64,000 nucleotides of DNA from Clostridiales bacterium Firm_16. GTDB lineage: Bacteria; Bacillota; Clostridia; Saccharofermentanales; Saccharofermentanaceae. The notes below the pieces were generated by a model. It searched no databases, had not been told where the DNA came from, and saw only the letters and a list, made by a program, of their open reading frames with translations. Location of the stretch: contig LVAV01000110.1 in the NCBI GenBank assembly GCA_001604185.1, positions 124,001 to 188,000 of the forward strand, in the 5' to 3' direction. Both the position numbers and the translations under genes were made by a program. Each line of letters starts with the position of its first letter. Position 1 is the first letter of the stretch. This document shows positions 1 through 8,320 of this stretch, piece after piece.

Positions 1-65
1 GAACAGTTTTCCTCGTTTCTTTTACGGTTTCTTCCTAAGAGTATACCATCTCTTTGACAGATTAC

Positions 66-105
66 ATCACAAAAAAGTAGAGGTCTGCACTTTTTGTGAT
101 ATGAT
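66..105 (+). promoter_or_regulatory. Inverted repeat and extended -10 upstream of the response regulator
   Basis: ATCACAAAAAAGT (66-78) and ACTTTTTGTGAT (89-100) are inverted copies that differ by one A. The second arm runs into TGATATGAT (97-105), an extended -10 motif 25 bases before the response regulator ATG. The layout fits an autoregulatory operator, but the first arm could instead belong to a terminator of the gene to the left of the window. The binding protein is unknown. Confidence 0.35.
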
Positions 106-129
106 AATCTGGAGTGAGGTACGAAGATT

Positions 130-810
130 ATGAAGAAGATTTTGATCGTAGAAGACAACACAGAGATAAACCACATGGTGGCCGACGCCTTGAAGAAGGC
201 AGGGTATGAGTGCCAGCAGGCATTCTCCGGAACTGAAGCTCTTCTTTATTTCGAGAAAGATGAGTTCGATCTGGTGCTGATGGACATGATGCTGCCGGGA
301 CTTTGCGGCGATGAGCTTTTCCCGAAACTGAAGGCGATCCGCAATACGCCGGTGATCGTAGTATCGGCTAAGGATGAGATGGATACGAAGGTAGATATGC
401 TGACGGCCGGTGCCGAGGACTATATCACCAAGCCTTTCGAGATCCCGGAACTCCTGGCACGCGTTGCGGTACAGATCCGTCGTGGCGGCCAGAAAGTTGA
501 AGAGACATCCGGATCGAAGATCACGTACAAAGAACTGACTCTGGACGAGCAGTCTTATACCATTATGGTCAACGACAATGAAGTCCAGCTGACCAAGCGT
601 GAGTTCCAGATCCTGGCACTTCTGGTATCCCACCCCAAGCGTGTATTCACCAAGCAGGACATTTACGATTGTGCCTGGAATGAGATCTATATCGGCGAAG
701 ATAAGACTATCAACGTACATATCAGTAATATCCGTAAGAAACTCAAGGAGTTTACCGATACCGAGTTCATCGAGACAGTATGGGGCATCGGTTACAAACT
801 GGCAAAATAA
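130..810 (+). CDS. OmpR-family response regulator
   Basis: A 226-residue two-component response regulator. The receiver domain (about 1-118) shows the acidic pair VEDN at 8-10, the phosphoacceptor Asp52 in LVLMDMMLPG, Ser79 in VVSAKD and Lys101 in the ITKPF motif. The C-terminal winged helix (about 130-226) ends with VWGIGYKLAK, typical of OmpR/PhoB DNA-binding domains. It lies directly before a BcrA-type ABC ATPase, with 18 bases between stop and start, so it probably controls the transporter genes that follow. Its likely partner kinase is not adjacent but sits at 5582-6493, after three ABC ATPase genes. The family and the transporter neighbours suggest response to a cell-envelope-acting peptide; the signal itself is inferred. 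Confidence 0.93.
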   Translation: MKKILIVEDNTEINHMVADALKKAGYECQQAFSGTEALLYFEKDEFDLVLMDMMLPGLCGDELFPKLKAIRNTPVIVVSAKDEMDTKVDMLTAGAEDYITKPFEIPELLARVAVQIRRGGQKVEETSGSKITYKELTLDEQSYTIMVNDNEVQLTKREFQILALLVSHPKRVFTKQDIYDCAWNEIYIGEDKTINVHISNIRKKLKEFTDTEFIETVWGIGYKLAK

Positions 811-828
811 GAAATCAGGTGAATGTTT

Positions 829-1740
829 ATGGACTATATTCTTACAACAGATAAGATCACCAAGAAGTTCAAGCATGTCACGGCAGTGGACGAAGTGTCC
901 ATCCATGTTACCCGAGGAGAAGTCTATGGACTGATCGGAAGAAACGGTGCCGGCAAGACAACACTTCTTCGTATGCTGGCGACGCTTTCTTTCCCTACCA
1001 GCGGCACGTTCATGCTCTTCGGAACGAACGGTGAGACGAAGGCACAGATGCTTCCCCGTATCGGTGTACTGATCGAGGATCCGGGATTTTTCCAGAATAT
1101 GACGGCTTTCCAGAATCTGAAAGCCAAGGCTCTGGCCTTCGGCGTGAAGGATGACGCCTACCTGAACCAGCTGCTGGCAGATGTCGGTCTGGCCAACGTC
1201 GGCAAAAAGACTGTCAAGAATTTCTCTCTTGGTATGCGTCAGCGTCTGGGCATCGCACTGGCGATGGTCAATTCCCCGGAGATCCTGATCCTGGATGAAC
1301 CGATCAACGGTCTGGATCCGCAGGGTATCGCCGAGATCCGTCAGCTGATAAGAAACCTCTGTGTGAACAGAAAGATCACCATCATCATCTCCAGCCATAT
1401 CCTGGAGGAGTTGTCAAAAGTCGCCGACCGCTATGGCATCATCCATAAAGGTAAACTTCTTGACGAAGCGACCAACGATGAACTGATTGCCCGTTGTCAG
1501 TCCTATGCTTATATCCGCACGGATAATGTAGAGAAGACCAGCGCGGTCCTTACCGCTATGGGTATTACGAATTTCTCGTATAATCAGGATCACTTCGAGA
1601 TCCGGGAGCGTGTGGAAGAGATCGGTAAGATCTCCATGACTCTTGCCAAGGAAGATATCCAGACTTTGGAGATGCGTACGGAAGGTCAGTCTTTGGAAGA
1701 CTACTATTTCCGTCTGACAGGAGGCGAGGAAAATGTTTAA
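829..1740 (+). CDS. BcrA-type ABC transporter ATPase (module 1)
   Basis: A 303-residue ATP-binding subunit of an ABC-2 exporter. Visible motifs are Walker A GRNGAGKT (37-44), signature SLGMRQRLG (133-141), Walker B ILILDEP (152-158) and the H-loop histidine 190. The track places the start at 823, but AGGTGA abuts that codon, while the ATG at 829 has normal spacing and gives the same length and MDYILTTD start as the two paralogues downstream. The stop overlaps the permease start by 8 bases, so the two are translationally coupled. The family (BcrA, LanF-like) typically exports or confers immunity to bacitracin or lantibiotics; the substrate here is not shown. Confidence 0.92.
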   Translation: MDYILTTDKITKKFKHVTAVDEVSIHVTRGEVYGLIGRNGAGKTTLLRMLATLSFPTSGTFMLFGTNGETKAQMLPRIGVLIEDPGFFQNMTAFQNLKAKALAFGVKDDAYLNQLLADVGLANVGKKTVKNFSLGMRQRLGIALAMVNSPEILILDEPINGLDPQGIAEIRQLIRNLCVNRKITIIISSHILEELSKVADRYGIIHKGKLLDEATNDELIARCQSYAYIRTDNVEKTSAVLTAMGITNFSYNQDHFEIRERVEEIGKISMTLAKEDIQTLEMRTEGQSLEDYYFRLTGGEENV

Positions 1741-2590
1741 TCTTTATACCATGCATATGTATCGAGCTTCCAAAGCCAAGTCGACATTGGTATTGGGGAT
1801 CCTTTTCGCCGTATTCATCATCATCGATCTGGTCCTGGCTTTGATCATTTATGATGACATCCTTAAAATTTCCATTGCAGGTGCACTGGTGGATGCCTCT
1901 GCGAGTCTGACTGATTTTTCACCGTCCGATGCTCATAACTATTATCTTACCAACAGCGATGCATTCAATATCGTGCTGGTGATCTTTGCCGTTATTTTCA
2001 CACATGCCGATTATTCCAAAGGCTTTGTTAAGAACACGTACTGTCTTTTCGAAGAGAAATGGAAGCTGGTATGGGCTAAGTGGACCGCTCTGATGACGTG
2101 GGTCACCGGCATCTATGTCGCCTACACATTTATTTCCGTAGGTCTGAGTGCCCTTATCATGAAGAGCTTCACCCATACAGGCTGGAATGATTTCTTCCGG
2201 GTATTTGTGGTAACCTACATTGCACTTGTGGCATTTATTACCATGGTATTCCTGATCACATCCCTGTTCCGTTCACCGGCCGGCGGCATGGTCCTCGGTA
2301 TCGTGATCGCATCCGGACTTCTGCAGTTCGTCGAGCGCCTGATCGATATCCTGATCGCCTCCCTGAACGATGTACCGATCCAGGATATCTTCATGGATAC
2401 AGTCGGAATGGATGGAGGTAATTCTTTCTTCAAGATCTCTGACTATCTGCTGGATAATGTATATCTTTCTTACAGTGCCGCTTCCTCTACGGGAGATACG
2501 ATCCGTACCATCATTGTATCCTTGGTCTACGCAGTGATCTCCCTCGGCTTAGTGATGCTTCTTTCCCGTAAGAAAGACGTAAAGTGCTGA
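1733..2590 (+). CDS. ABC-2 type permease (module 1)
   Basis: A 285-residue integral membrane protein with about six hydrophobic segments, beginning at roughly residues 19-41 and ending at about 255-277, followed by the basic tail RKKDVKC. This is the usual size and layout of the membrane partner of a BcrA/LanF ATPase. It overlaps the preceding ATPase gene by 8 bases and is followed by a strong terminator, so regulator, ATPase 1 and permease 1 can form one transcript. Its N-terminus (MFNLYTMHMYRASKAKST) resembles that of the module 2 permease (MFNLIKMNLYRMIHATST), which points to tandem duplication. Confidence 0.85.
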   Translation: MFNLYTMHMYRASKAKSTLVLGILFAVFIIIDLVLALIIYDDILKISIAGALVDASASLTDFSPSDAHNYYLTNSDAFNIVLVIFAVIFTHADYSKGFVKNTYCLFEEKWKLVWAKWTALMTWVTGIYVAYTFISVGLSALIMKSFTHTGWNDFFRVFVVTYIALVAFITMVFLITSLFRSPAGGMVLGIVIASGLLQFVERLIDILIASLNDVPIQDIFMDTVGMDGGNSFFKISDYLLDNVYLSYSAASSTGDTIRTIIVSLVYAVISLGLVMLLSRKKDVKC

Positions 2591-2626
2591 GAATACGCGC
2601 TACAGGAACCATATATGTATACACAT

Positions 2627-2657
2627 AAAGCGTCCTTCGGGACGCTTTATCTTTTCT
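2627..2657 (+). terminator. Rho-independent terminator after ABC module 1
   Basis: AAAGCGTCC, loop TTCG, GGACGCTTT forms a perfect 9-bp stem with a stable tetraloop, followed by ATCTTTTCTT. It lies 37 bases after the permease stop. Confidence 0.9.
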
Positions 2658-2750
2658 TAACTTTTTCTTTGACTTTTTTATACTCCTCCTTGGCGATTGG
2701 TTAGGAATTCATCGGTAGAATGAACCTGTAAACACAAGGAGGAGCGAACA

Positions 2751-3662
2751 ATGGATTACATTCTAACGACAGACAACCTGACAAAAAGATTTGGTCACTA
2801 CAACGCAAATGACAGCATTTCAATCCATGTACAGCGTGGAGATATCTACGGACTGATCGGAAGAAACGGCGCCGGTAAGACAACACTTATGAAAATGATC
2901 GGCGGCCTTTCCCGTCCGACATCCGGAAGCTTCGAGATCCGCGGCAAGAATGGAGAGGATACGGAAAAGATGATGTCCAAGATCGGCATCCTGATCGAGA
3001 ACCCGGGCCTTTACCCGAACATGACAGCGATGCAGAACCTCAAGACCAAGGCCATCGCACTGGGAATTCACGACGATAAGTTCCTGCAGGGACTGCTTGA
3101 AGAAGTCAGCCTCGCCAACACAGGCAAAAAGAAAGCAAAGCAGTTCTCACTTGGTATGAAACAGAGACTGGGTATCGCAATGGCACTTGTAAATCAGCCG
3201 GAGATCCTGATCCTGGACGAGCCGATCAACGGCCTTGACCCGCAGGGTATCGCGGAAATGCGAGTTCTCCTGCATCACCTCTGCGAAGATAAGAAGATCA
3301 CCATTATTATTTCGAGCCACATCCTGGACGAATTGAGCAAGCTCGCAACCAGATACGGCATCATCCACGAAGGTAAGCTTCTGGAAGAAGAAAGCCGCGA
3401 AGAGCTCTTCTCCAAGTGCTCCGAGAGACTGGAACTGAAGACCAGCGATATCGCCAGAACACTGGAGATCCTGAATTCCATGGGATTCCAGAAGATCGAA
3501 GTAAAGAACGATGCGATCAATATCTATGAGCGTCTTAACGAAGGTGGTTCCATCACCGTAGCATTGGCTAAGGAAAACATCCAGACCAATGAGATTGCAG
3601 TAAAGAGTGATGCTTTGGAAGACTATTACTTCCAGCTGACAGGAGGAAGCGACAATGTTTAA
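2751..3662 (+). CDS. BcrA-type ABC transporter ATPase (module 2)
   Basis: A 303-residue paralogue of the module 1 ATPase, with the same spacing of Walker A (GRNGAGKT, 37-44), signature (SLGMKQRLG), Walker B (ILILDEP) and H-loop (SSHILDEL). The ATG is preceded by AAGGAGGAG. It overlaps the next permease by 8 bases exactly as module 1 does. Because a terminator separates it from module 1, it is probably transcribed from its own promoter in the 2660-2740 interval, where I see no convincing -35/-10 pair. Role: energy-coupling subunit of a second peptide or antibiotic exporter; substrate unknown. Confidence 0.92.
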   Translation: MDYILTTDNLTKRFGHYNANDSISIHVQRGDIYGLIGRNGAGKTTLMKMIGGLSRPTSGSFEIRGKNGEDTEKMMSKIGILIENPGLYPNMTAMQNLKTKAIALGIHDDKFLQGLLEEVSLANTGKKKAKQFSLGMKQRLGIAMALVNQPEILILDEPINGLDPQGIAEMRVLLHHLCEDKKITIIISSHILDELSKLATRYGIIHEGKLLEEESREELFSKCSERLELKTSDIARTLEILNSMGFQKIEVKNDAINIYERLNEGGSITVALAKENIQTNEIAVKSDALEDYYFQLTGGSDNV

Positions 3663-4446
3663 TCTTATTAAAATGAATCTGTACCGCATGATCCATGCGA
3701 CATCTACTAAAGTTTTGTTTATCGTGGCTTTGGCCATCTCCATCTTAGGTTTCGGACTGGAAAAGTTCATCTTGGACGATCCATTCAACCTCTTCAGCGC
3801 AATGGAAGGCGTGACCATAATGGGATCTGTATCCCTCTCGTCTTCGGTATCCATGCTGTTGGCTTCCGGAATGCTGATCGTGATCTCTATCTTCATCGTC
3901 ATCTTCGCGAATGCGGAATCCAAGTGCGGATTCAATAAGAACATCATCGGCATCACAAAGAACAGATGGAAGCATTCCCTGGCAAGATGGATCGCCGCTA
4001 TGATCGGTGTTCTGGTCATCTCCAGTGTAGCTTATCTGGTACAGCTTGGCCTGCAGGCTCTTTTCCTCAATGCATTTGTTATGGACAGCGCCGTGCTGTT
4101 GCTCAAGTACCTGGGTCTTACCTACCTCTGCATCGCCGCTTATTCCGCAGTATTTTTCTTCTTCACCACACTCTTCAAGAGCTCTGCCGGTGGTATCGTA
4201 ACAGCTATGATCATTGTTACCGGTGTGCTTGGTCTGATCGAGACACTGCTCGATTTCGGATTCATGAAGATCTTTACGAATGCAACACATGTTCCTTCTG
4301 AGTTCCTTCTGAGCTCGGTTGTCCCGAATTTCGCGGCCAATATGGGTGACACCAATGTGTTGAAGCTTGTGGTGATCTTAGGATGCTATATCGTAGCTGC
4401 TCTGGGTGCAAGCATGTTCATTGAGCAGAGAAGAGATGTAGCTTGA
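3655..4446 (+). CDS. ABC-2 type permease (module 2)
   Basis: A 263-residue polytopic membrane protein with about six hydrophobic stretches (the first at about 18-35, the last at about 237-254), ending IEQRRDVA. It is the membrane partner of the overlapping ATPase and a diverged copy of the module 1 permease, sharing the MFNL start and the central SPAGG/SSAGG-containing region (LFRSPAGGMV versus LFKSSAGGIV). A terminator follows within 40 bases. Substrate is not determinable from sequence. Confidence 0.85.
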   Translation: MFNLIKMNLYRMIHATSTKVLFIVALAISILGFGLEKFILDDPFNLFSAMEGVTIMGSVSLSSSVSMLLASGMLIVISIFIVIFANAESKCGFNKNIIGITKNRWKHSLARWIAAMIGVLVISSVAYLVQLGLQALFLNAFVMDSAVLLLKYLGLTYLCIAAYSAVFFFFTTLFKSSAGGIVTAMIIVTGVLGLIETLLDFGFMKIFTNATHVPSEFLLSSVVPNFAANMGDTNVLKLVVILGCYIVAALGASMFIEQRRDVA

Positions 4447-4484
4447 TTTTGCAGGATCCTTCTAAACATAATACCCTCTAGCGG

Positions 4485-4530
4485 AAAATAGAATGCCTTC
4501 GTCTCCCCTGAAGGCGTTCTATTTTCATTA
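4485..4530 (+). terminator. Rho-independent terminator after ABC module 2
   Basis: AAAATAGAATGCCTTC and GAAGGCGTTCTATTTT pair around the loop GTCTCCCCT (one G-T wobble), followed by CATTATTTC. A long stem of about 16 bp makes this a clear termination hairpin. Confidence 0.88.
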
Positions 4531-4548
4531 TTTCATCTTGGTACATCA

Positions 4549-4557
4549 TGGTATAAT
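4549..4557 (+). promoter_or_regulatory. Extended -10 promoter for the third ABC ATPase and kinase
   Basis: TGGTATAAT is a perfect extended -10 (TGn plus TATAAT), 50 bases before the GTG start of the third ATPase and just after a terminator. No good -35 lies 17 bases upstream, which is acceptable for extended -10 promoters. Confidence 0.65.
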
Positions 4558-4607
4558 AGGGAAGTGAGTTCGACATACGGACAATACCATTCCGGAAAGG
4601 ATCATTC

Positions 4608-5519
4608 GTGGATTACTTATTAGAGACAGATAATATAACGAAGAAATACGGTGCCATCACCGCGGTGGATCATGTCACTTTGAAAATCAAGCGCGGAGAG
4701 ATCTACGGTCTTATCGGCAGAAACGGTGCCGGCAAGACGACACTTCTGAAGATGCTTTCCGGTCTGGCCAAGCCGACGGAGGGCGGATACCGTATATTCG
4801 GGGAATCCGAAGAAAAGACCGCGAAGCTCCGTGATCGTATCGGTGTGCTGATCGAGAGCCCCGGACTGTTCCCGACGCTGTCCATCATGGATAACATGCG
4901 TATTAAGGCCCTCATGATGGGAATCAAGGACGATGCGTTTCTCGATGAACTCATCACGGATGTGGGATTGACGAATTACAGAAATATGCAGATCAAGAAA
5001 CTTTCCATGGGCATGAAGCAGCGTCTGGGCATCGCTATAGCGCTGGTGGGTCATCCGGATCTTCTTCTGCTGGACGAGCCGATCAACAGTCTGGACCCGC
5101 AGGGTATCGTAGAGATCCGTGAACTGATCGGCAGACTGAGTAAGGAAAGAAATATTACCATCATGATCTCCAGCCATATCCTGGAGGAATTGTCGAAGAT
5201 CGCCACTTGCTACGGTATCCTGCACGAAGGCCGTCTGGTGGATGAGTTCACGCATCAGGAACTGCTCCGTAGATGCCGAGAGCGTATCGTGATCCGTCCC
5301 AGTGACGTGACCAAGACCTCTACTGTACTGGAGAAGATGGGAATCACGGATTATAAGATCATGGATCAAAGTGAGATCCAGATCTTCGAGCGACTGGACG
5401 ATAGTGGTTCTATCGTACTGGAACTGGCGAAGAATAATATCAAGACTTTGGGTATCGAAGTTAAGAACGAAGCTTTGGAAGATTACTACCTTTCCATTAC
5501 CGGAGAGGGTACGAAATAG
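4608..5519 (+). CDS. BcrA-type ABC transporter ATPase without an adjacent permease (module 3)
   Basis: A third 303-residue paralogue, starting at a GTG 7 bases after GGAAAGG. Walker A GRNGAGKT, signature SMGMKQRLG, Walker B LLLLDEP and the H-loop are all intact, so it should be active. It has Asn-Ser (INSLDPQG) where modules 1 and 2 have INGLDPQG. Unlike them it is followed not by a permease but, after 62 bases, by the histidine kinase. It may serve one of the upstream permeases, couple ATP hydrolysis to sensing, or be left over after loss of a permease gene. These are inferences. Confidence 0.9.
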   Translation: MDYLLETDNITKKYGAITAVDHVTLKIKRGEIYGLIGRNGAGKTTLLKMLSGLAKPTEGGYRIFGESEEKTAKLRDRIGVLIESPGLFPTLSIMDNMRIKALMMGIKDDAFLDELITDVGLTNYRNMQIKKLSMGMKQRLGIAIALVGHPDLLLLDEPINSLDPQGIVEIRELIGRLSKERNITIMISSHILEELSKIATCYGILHEGRLVDEFTHQELLRRCRERIVIRPSDVTKTSTVLEKMGITDYKIMDQSEIQIFERLDDSGSIVLELAKNNIKTLGIEVKNEALEDYYLSITGEGTK

Positions 5520-5581
5520 TTTCCGGCGCGAAGTATCCGGTGCGGGTGCTTTTGCCGTCGAGTCAACAGGGGAGAAGACAC

Positions 5582-6493
5582 ATGATTTTTTTGGCGATAG
5601 GCGCGACGATCCTGGTATTGGCGTTGCTGGTCATGTTTATACAATATAGAAGGCAGATCCGGAGAAACTGCGAGCAGCTGGAAGTCATGCAGAAGCATTC
5701 TTCCAACCAGCGTCTGACTTCAGATCTTCCTTATGGCGAGGTCAATGAGCTGGTCAGAAGAATCAACGAGATCTGTGACCAGTACCAGAAAGAAAGTATC
5801 ATGATCGAACGAAACGAGAATAACCTCAAGGAAGCGATCGCCAATCTTTCCCACGATATCCGTACACCGCTTACTTCTCTGGACGGTTATGTGCAGCTTC
5901 TTGTTATGTCGGATTCGCCGGAGGAGAAGGAGCACTATCTTCAGATCATCCAGAACCGTATCTCCAGTCTCAAGGAACTTCTGGAAGAACTGTTTACCTA
6001 CACCAAGATGCAGGACCAGAACTACGAGTTGTCCTGTGTTCCGATGGACGGAACTGCCTGTATCTGCGGCACAGTCCTGGCTTTCTACGAAGATTTCGAG
6101 AACCGCGGCCTGGAGCCGGAGGTGTCTTTCTGTGAAGAACCCCTCATGATTCTCGGAAATGAGGTAGCACTGCGCCGCGTGATCCAGAATCTTGTAAAGA
6201 ATGCGCTGGTCCACGGCACGAACCGTCTGGGACTGAAGCTGGAGAAGCAGGAAAACAACCTGCATTTTGTCTGCTACAACGATAAGAAAGAGTCGGAGAT
6301 CATCGATGTAGAGAAGATCTTCGAGCGTTTCTATAAGGGTGACAAAGCAAGGACCACGACTTCAACCGGTCTGGGTCTGGCCATCGCCAAGGGACTGATC
6401 GACCGTCTCCAGGGCGAGATCTCTGCGAAAGTGGAAGACGGATTATTCATCATTGAGATCACGATCCCGCTTTATGAGGAGAAAAAGGCCTGA
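5582..6493 (+). CDS. Sensor histidine kinase
   Basis: A 303-residue membrane-anchored kinase. One hydrophobic segment (2-20) is followed by a helical linker, the H-box LSHDIRTPLTSLDG with phosphoacceptor His91, the N-box NLVKNALVHG, FERFYKGDKA (F-box) and the G-box GLGLAIAKGL. The track start at 5540 lacks a ribosome site; ATG 5582 is preceded by AGGGGAG and begins with the membrane segment. There is no extracellular sensor domain, as in intramembrane-sensing kinases that rely on an ABC transporter for detection. It is the obvious partner of the regulator at 130-810, though the two are separated by 4.8 kb of transporter genes. Confidence 0.9.
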   Translation: MIFLAIGATILVLALLVMFIQYRRQIRRNCEQLEVMQKHSSNQRLTSDLPYGEVNELVRRINEICDQYQKESIMIERNENNLKEAIANLSHDIRTPLTSLDGYVQLLVMSDSPEEKEHYLQIIQNRISSLKELLEELFTYTKMQDQNYELSCVPMDGTACICGTVLAFYEDFENRGLEPEVSFCEEPLMILGNEVALRRVIQNLVKNALVHGTNRLGLKLEKQENNLHFVCYNDKKESEIIDVEKIFERFYKGDKARTTTSTGLGLAIAKGLIDRLQGEISAKVEDGLFIIEITIPLYEEKKA

Positions 6494-6570
6494 CAGAAGG
6501 GATCCTTCTTATGGATCGGATGCTGTCTTGTACTCCTTTCGCAGGAAAACAAAATAATTCGGAAAGACCA

Positions 6571-6599
6571 TTGACAATTAGAATACTTGGCGATAAAAT
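6571..6599 (+). promoter_or_regulatory. Promoter of tRNA-Arg
   Basis: TTGACA (6571-6576), a 17-bp spacer and TAAAAT (6594-6599) form a near-consensus sigma-A promoter, about 33 bases before the tRNA 5' end. Confidence 0.85.
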
Positions 6600-6631
6600 A
6601 CATCATGCTGTGAGAACGGCAATAGATATTT

Positions 6632-6708
6632 GCGCCCGTAGCTCAACTGGATAGAGTGTCTGACTACGGATCAGAAGGTTGTGGATTCGATCTCTGCCGG
6701 GCGCGCCA
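6632..6708 (+). tRNA. tRNA-Arg (anticodon ACG)
   Basis: A 77-nt cloverleaf with an encoded CCA end. The acceptor GCGCCCG pairs with CGGGCGC; D stem GCTC/GAGT; anticodon stem TCTGA/TCAGA with loop CTACGGA, giving anticodon ACG (6666-6668); T stem GTGGA/TCTGC with two G-T pairs around TTCGATC. ACG is normally modified to ICG and reads CGU, CGC and CGA arginine codons. It stands alone between its own promoter and terminator. Confidence 0.95.
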
Positions 6709-6711
6709 CTT

Positions 6712-6745
6712 AAGAACTGCACAATGCGTGCAGTTCTTTTTCTTT
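6712..6745 (+). terminator. Terminator of tRNA-Arg
   Basis: AAGAACTGCAC and GTGCAGTTCTT form an 11-bp stem around AATGC, followed by TTTTCTTTTC. It begins four bases after the encoded CCA. Confidence 0.92.
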
Positions 6746-6813
6746 TCCGAAAGGGCAGAAATGCCGGCCTTCAGGATATGTGTGAAAAGTCGGCATCCCG
6801 CAAAGAAAAATGA

Positions 6814-6860
6814 TTGAAAAGCCAGAAGGACTATGCTAAAATACTAATCCGTGTGATTAG
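6814..6860 (+). promoter_or_regulatory. Promoter of tig with a leader inverted repeat
   Basis: TTGAAA (6814-6819), 17 bp, TAAAAT (6837-6842), with TGC before the -10, form a strong promoter. It is followed at once by CTAATC-CGTGT-GATTAG (6844-6860), a perfect 6-bp inverted repeat covering the expected transcription start. This could be an operator or a 5' hairpin that stabilises the mRNA. Confidence 0.8.
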
Positions 6861-6887
6861 CATTAGATATTAATGGAGGATATAGAT

Positions 6888-8216
6888 ATGGCATCTATTG
6901 AAAAGAAAGATAACAATATTGTAGTTATCTCTTTAGAAGCATCTGTAGAAGAATTCAAGGAGGCTATGCAGAAGGCCTTTAACAAAAACAAGAACCGTTT
7001 CCAGATCCCTGGATTCCGTAAGGGAAAGGTTCCTTACAAGCTGGTTAAGCAGTACTACGGTGAAGGAGTTTTCTACGATGATGCTATCGATGCCGTTGTA
7101 AATCCTGCATATCAGGCAGCGATCAAGGAGCATGATCTGAAGGTCGTTTCCCGTCCGGAACTGGACATCCAGGAGATCGGCGAAGATAAGGGCATGAAGT
7201 ACACACTGACAGTTACAGTGAAGCCAGATGTTGAGCTGGGTCAGTACGAGGGTGTTGAGGCAGCTTACCGCTACATCGCTCCTTCCGATGAGACTGTTGA
7301 TGCAGAACTGAAGCGTCAGCAGGAGAGAAACGGCCGTATGGTACCGGTTGAGGGTCGTGCCGTTGAAGATGGTGATACAGTAACGATCGACTTCGAGGGC
7401 TTCGTTGATGGTGTTGCTTTTGAAGGCGGTAAGGCTGAGGGCCACGAACTGAAGATCGGTTCCAAGTCCTTCATCCCGGGCTTCGAGGATCAGCTCATCG
7501 GACACAACATCGATGAAGAGTTCCCGATCACCGTTACTTTCCCGGAAGATTACACTGCAGAAGAGCTCAAGGGTAAGGAAGCTACATTCCAGATCAAGCT
7601 CCATGCCATCAAGGTTAAGGAACTCCCTGAGATCGACGATGATTTCGTTAAGGACGTAAGTGAGTTCGATACTCTTGACGAGTACAAGGCCGACATCATG
7701 AAGAAGCAGACAGAACAGGCTGAGAAGGCTGCTCAGGACGCTTTCGAGAATGAGGTAGTTAAGGTTGTAAGCGAGAATGCCAAGGTTGACATTCCGGAGT
7801 GCATGGTTGAGACCGAGATCGACAACATGATCGAGGAGCAGAGCTACCGTATGAGATCCCAGGGCATCGAACTGGAAGTTTATCTCAAGTACATGGGTCA
7901 GACCATGGAAGAGTACCGCAAGGGTCTGCACACTATGGCTCAGACACGTGTAAAGAGCTCCCTGGTACTGGAAGCTTGCAGCAAGGCCATGAACATCGAA
8001 GCTACCGATGAGGATGTTGATGAAGAGGCCGGCAAGATCGCTGAGCAGTACGGCATGAAGAAGGAAGACTTCCTGGCTCGTATCAAGGACAACGATTCGT
8101 TCATCAGAGAGACAATCATCGGCAGAAAGACCGTTGACGCTCTGGCAGCTAAGGCTGTAAAGGTTGAGCCGAAGGAAGAGCCGAAGGATGAGGCTGAGGA
8201 GAAGACAGAAGAGTAA
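6888..8216 (+). CDS. tig: Trigger factor
   Basis: A 442-residue ribosome-associated chaperone and peptidyl-prolyl isomerase that shelters nascent chains. The start is ATG 6888, eight bases after GGAGGA; the track's earlier ATG at 6873 overlaps that ribosome site. The N-terminal ribosome-docking loop IPGFRKGKVP is present at about residue 40, the FKBP-like domain begins at VEDGDTVTIDFEGFVDG (about 155), and the long helical C-terminal domain ends in an acidic and lysine-rich tail. Length is normal for the family. It has its own promoter and terminator hairpins. clpX follows downstream, but clpP, often found between the two, is absent. Confidence 0.97.
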   Translation: MASIEKKDNNIVVISLEASVEEFKEAMQKAFNKNKNRFQIPGFRKGKVPYKLVKQYYGEGVFYDDAIDAVVNPAYQAAIKEHDLKVVSRPELDIQEIGEDKGMKYTLTVTVKPDVELGQYEGVEAAYRYIAPSDETVDAELKRQQERNGRMVPVEGRAVEDGDTVTIDFEGFVDGVAFEGGKAEGHELKIGSKSFIPGFEDQLIGHNIDEEFPITVTFPEDYTAEELKGKEATFQIKLHAIKVKELPEIDDDFVKDVSEFDTLDEYKADIMKKQTEQAEKAAQDAFENEVVKVVSENAKVDIPECMVETEIDNMIEEQSYRMRSQGIELEVYLKYMGQTMEEYRKGLHTMAQTRVKSSLVLEACSKAMNIEATDEDVDEEAGKIAEQYGMKKEDFLARIKDNDSFIRETIIGRKTVDALAAKAVKVEPKEEPKDEAEEKTEE

Positions 8217-8242
8217 GTCTTCACCGCTAAGTTGAATCAAAT

Positions 8243-8320
8243 CACATGCTGATCAGGCATGTGTTAAGAAGGAGATTACACGAATTGACATCTGTCATAG
8301 ACGTAATCTCCTTTCTTTTC
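8243..8320 (+). terminator. Paired hairpins after tig, the second a terminator
   Basis: A first hairpin CACATGC-TGATCAG-GCATGTG (8243-8263) is followed by GGAGATTAC (8271-8279), a long loop and GTAATCTCC (8303-8311), then TTTCTTTT. The second is a plausible Rho-independent terminator despite its 23-nt loop; the first may protect the 3' end. Confidence 0.7.

Noticed and set aside
54-59. TTGACA as -35 of the response-regulator promoter
   Set aside because: At a 17-bp spacing the -10 would be GTAGAG, which is not plausible. The extended -10 at 97-105 is a better candidate.
8285-8290. TTGACA upstream of clpX as a promoter
   Set aside because: It lies inside the loop of the tig terminator hairpin and has no -10 at 16-18 bp.
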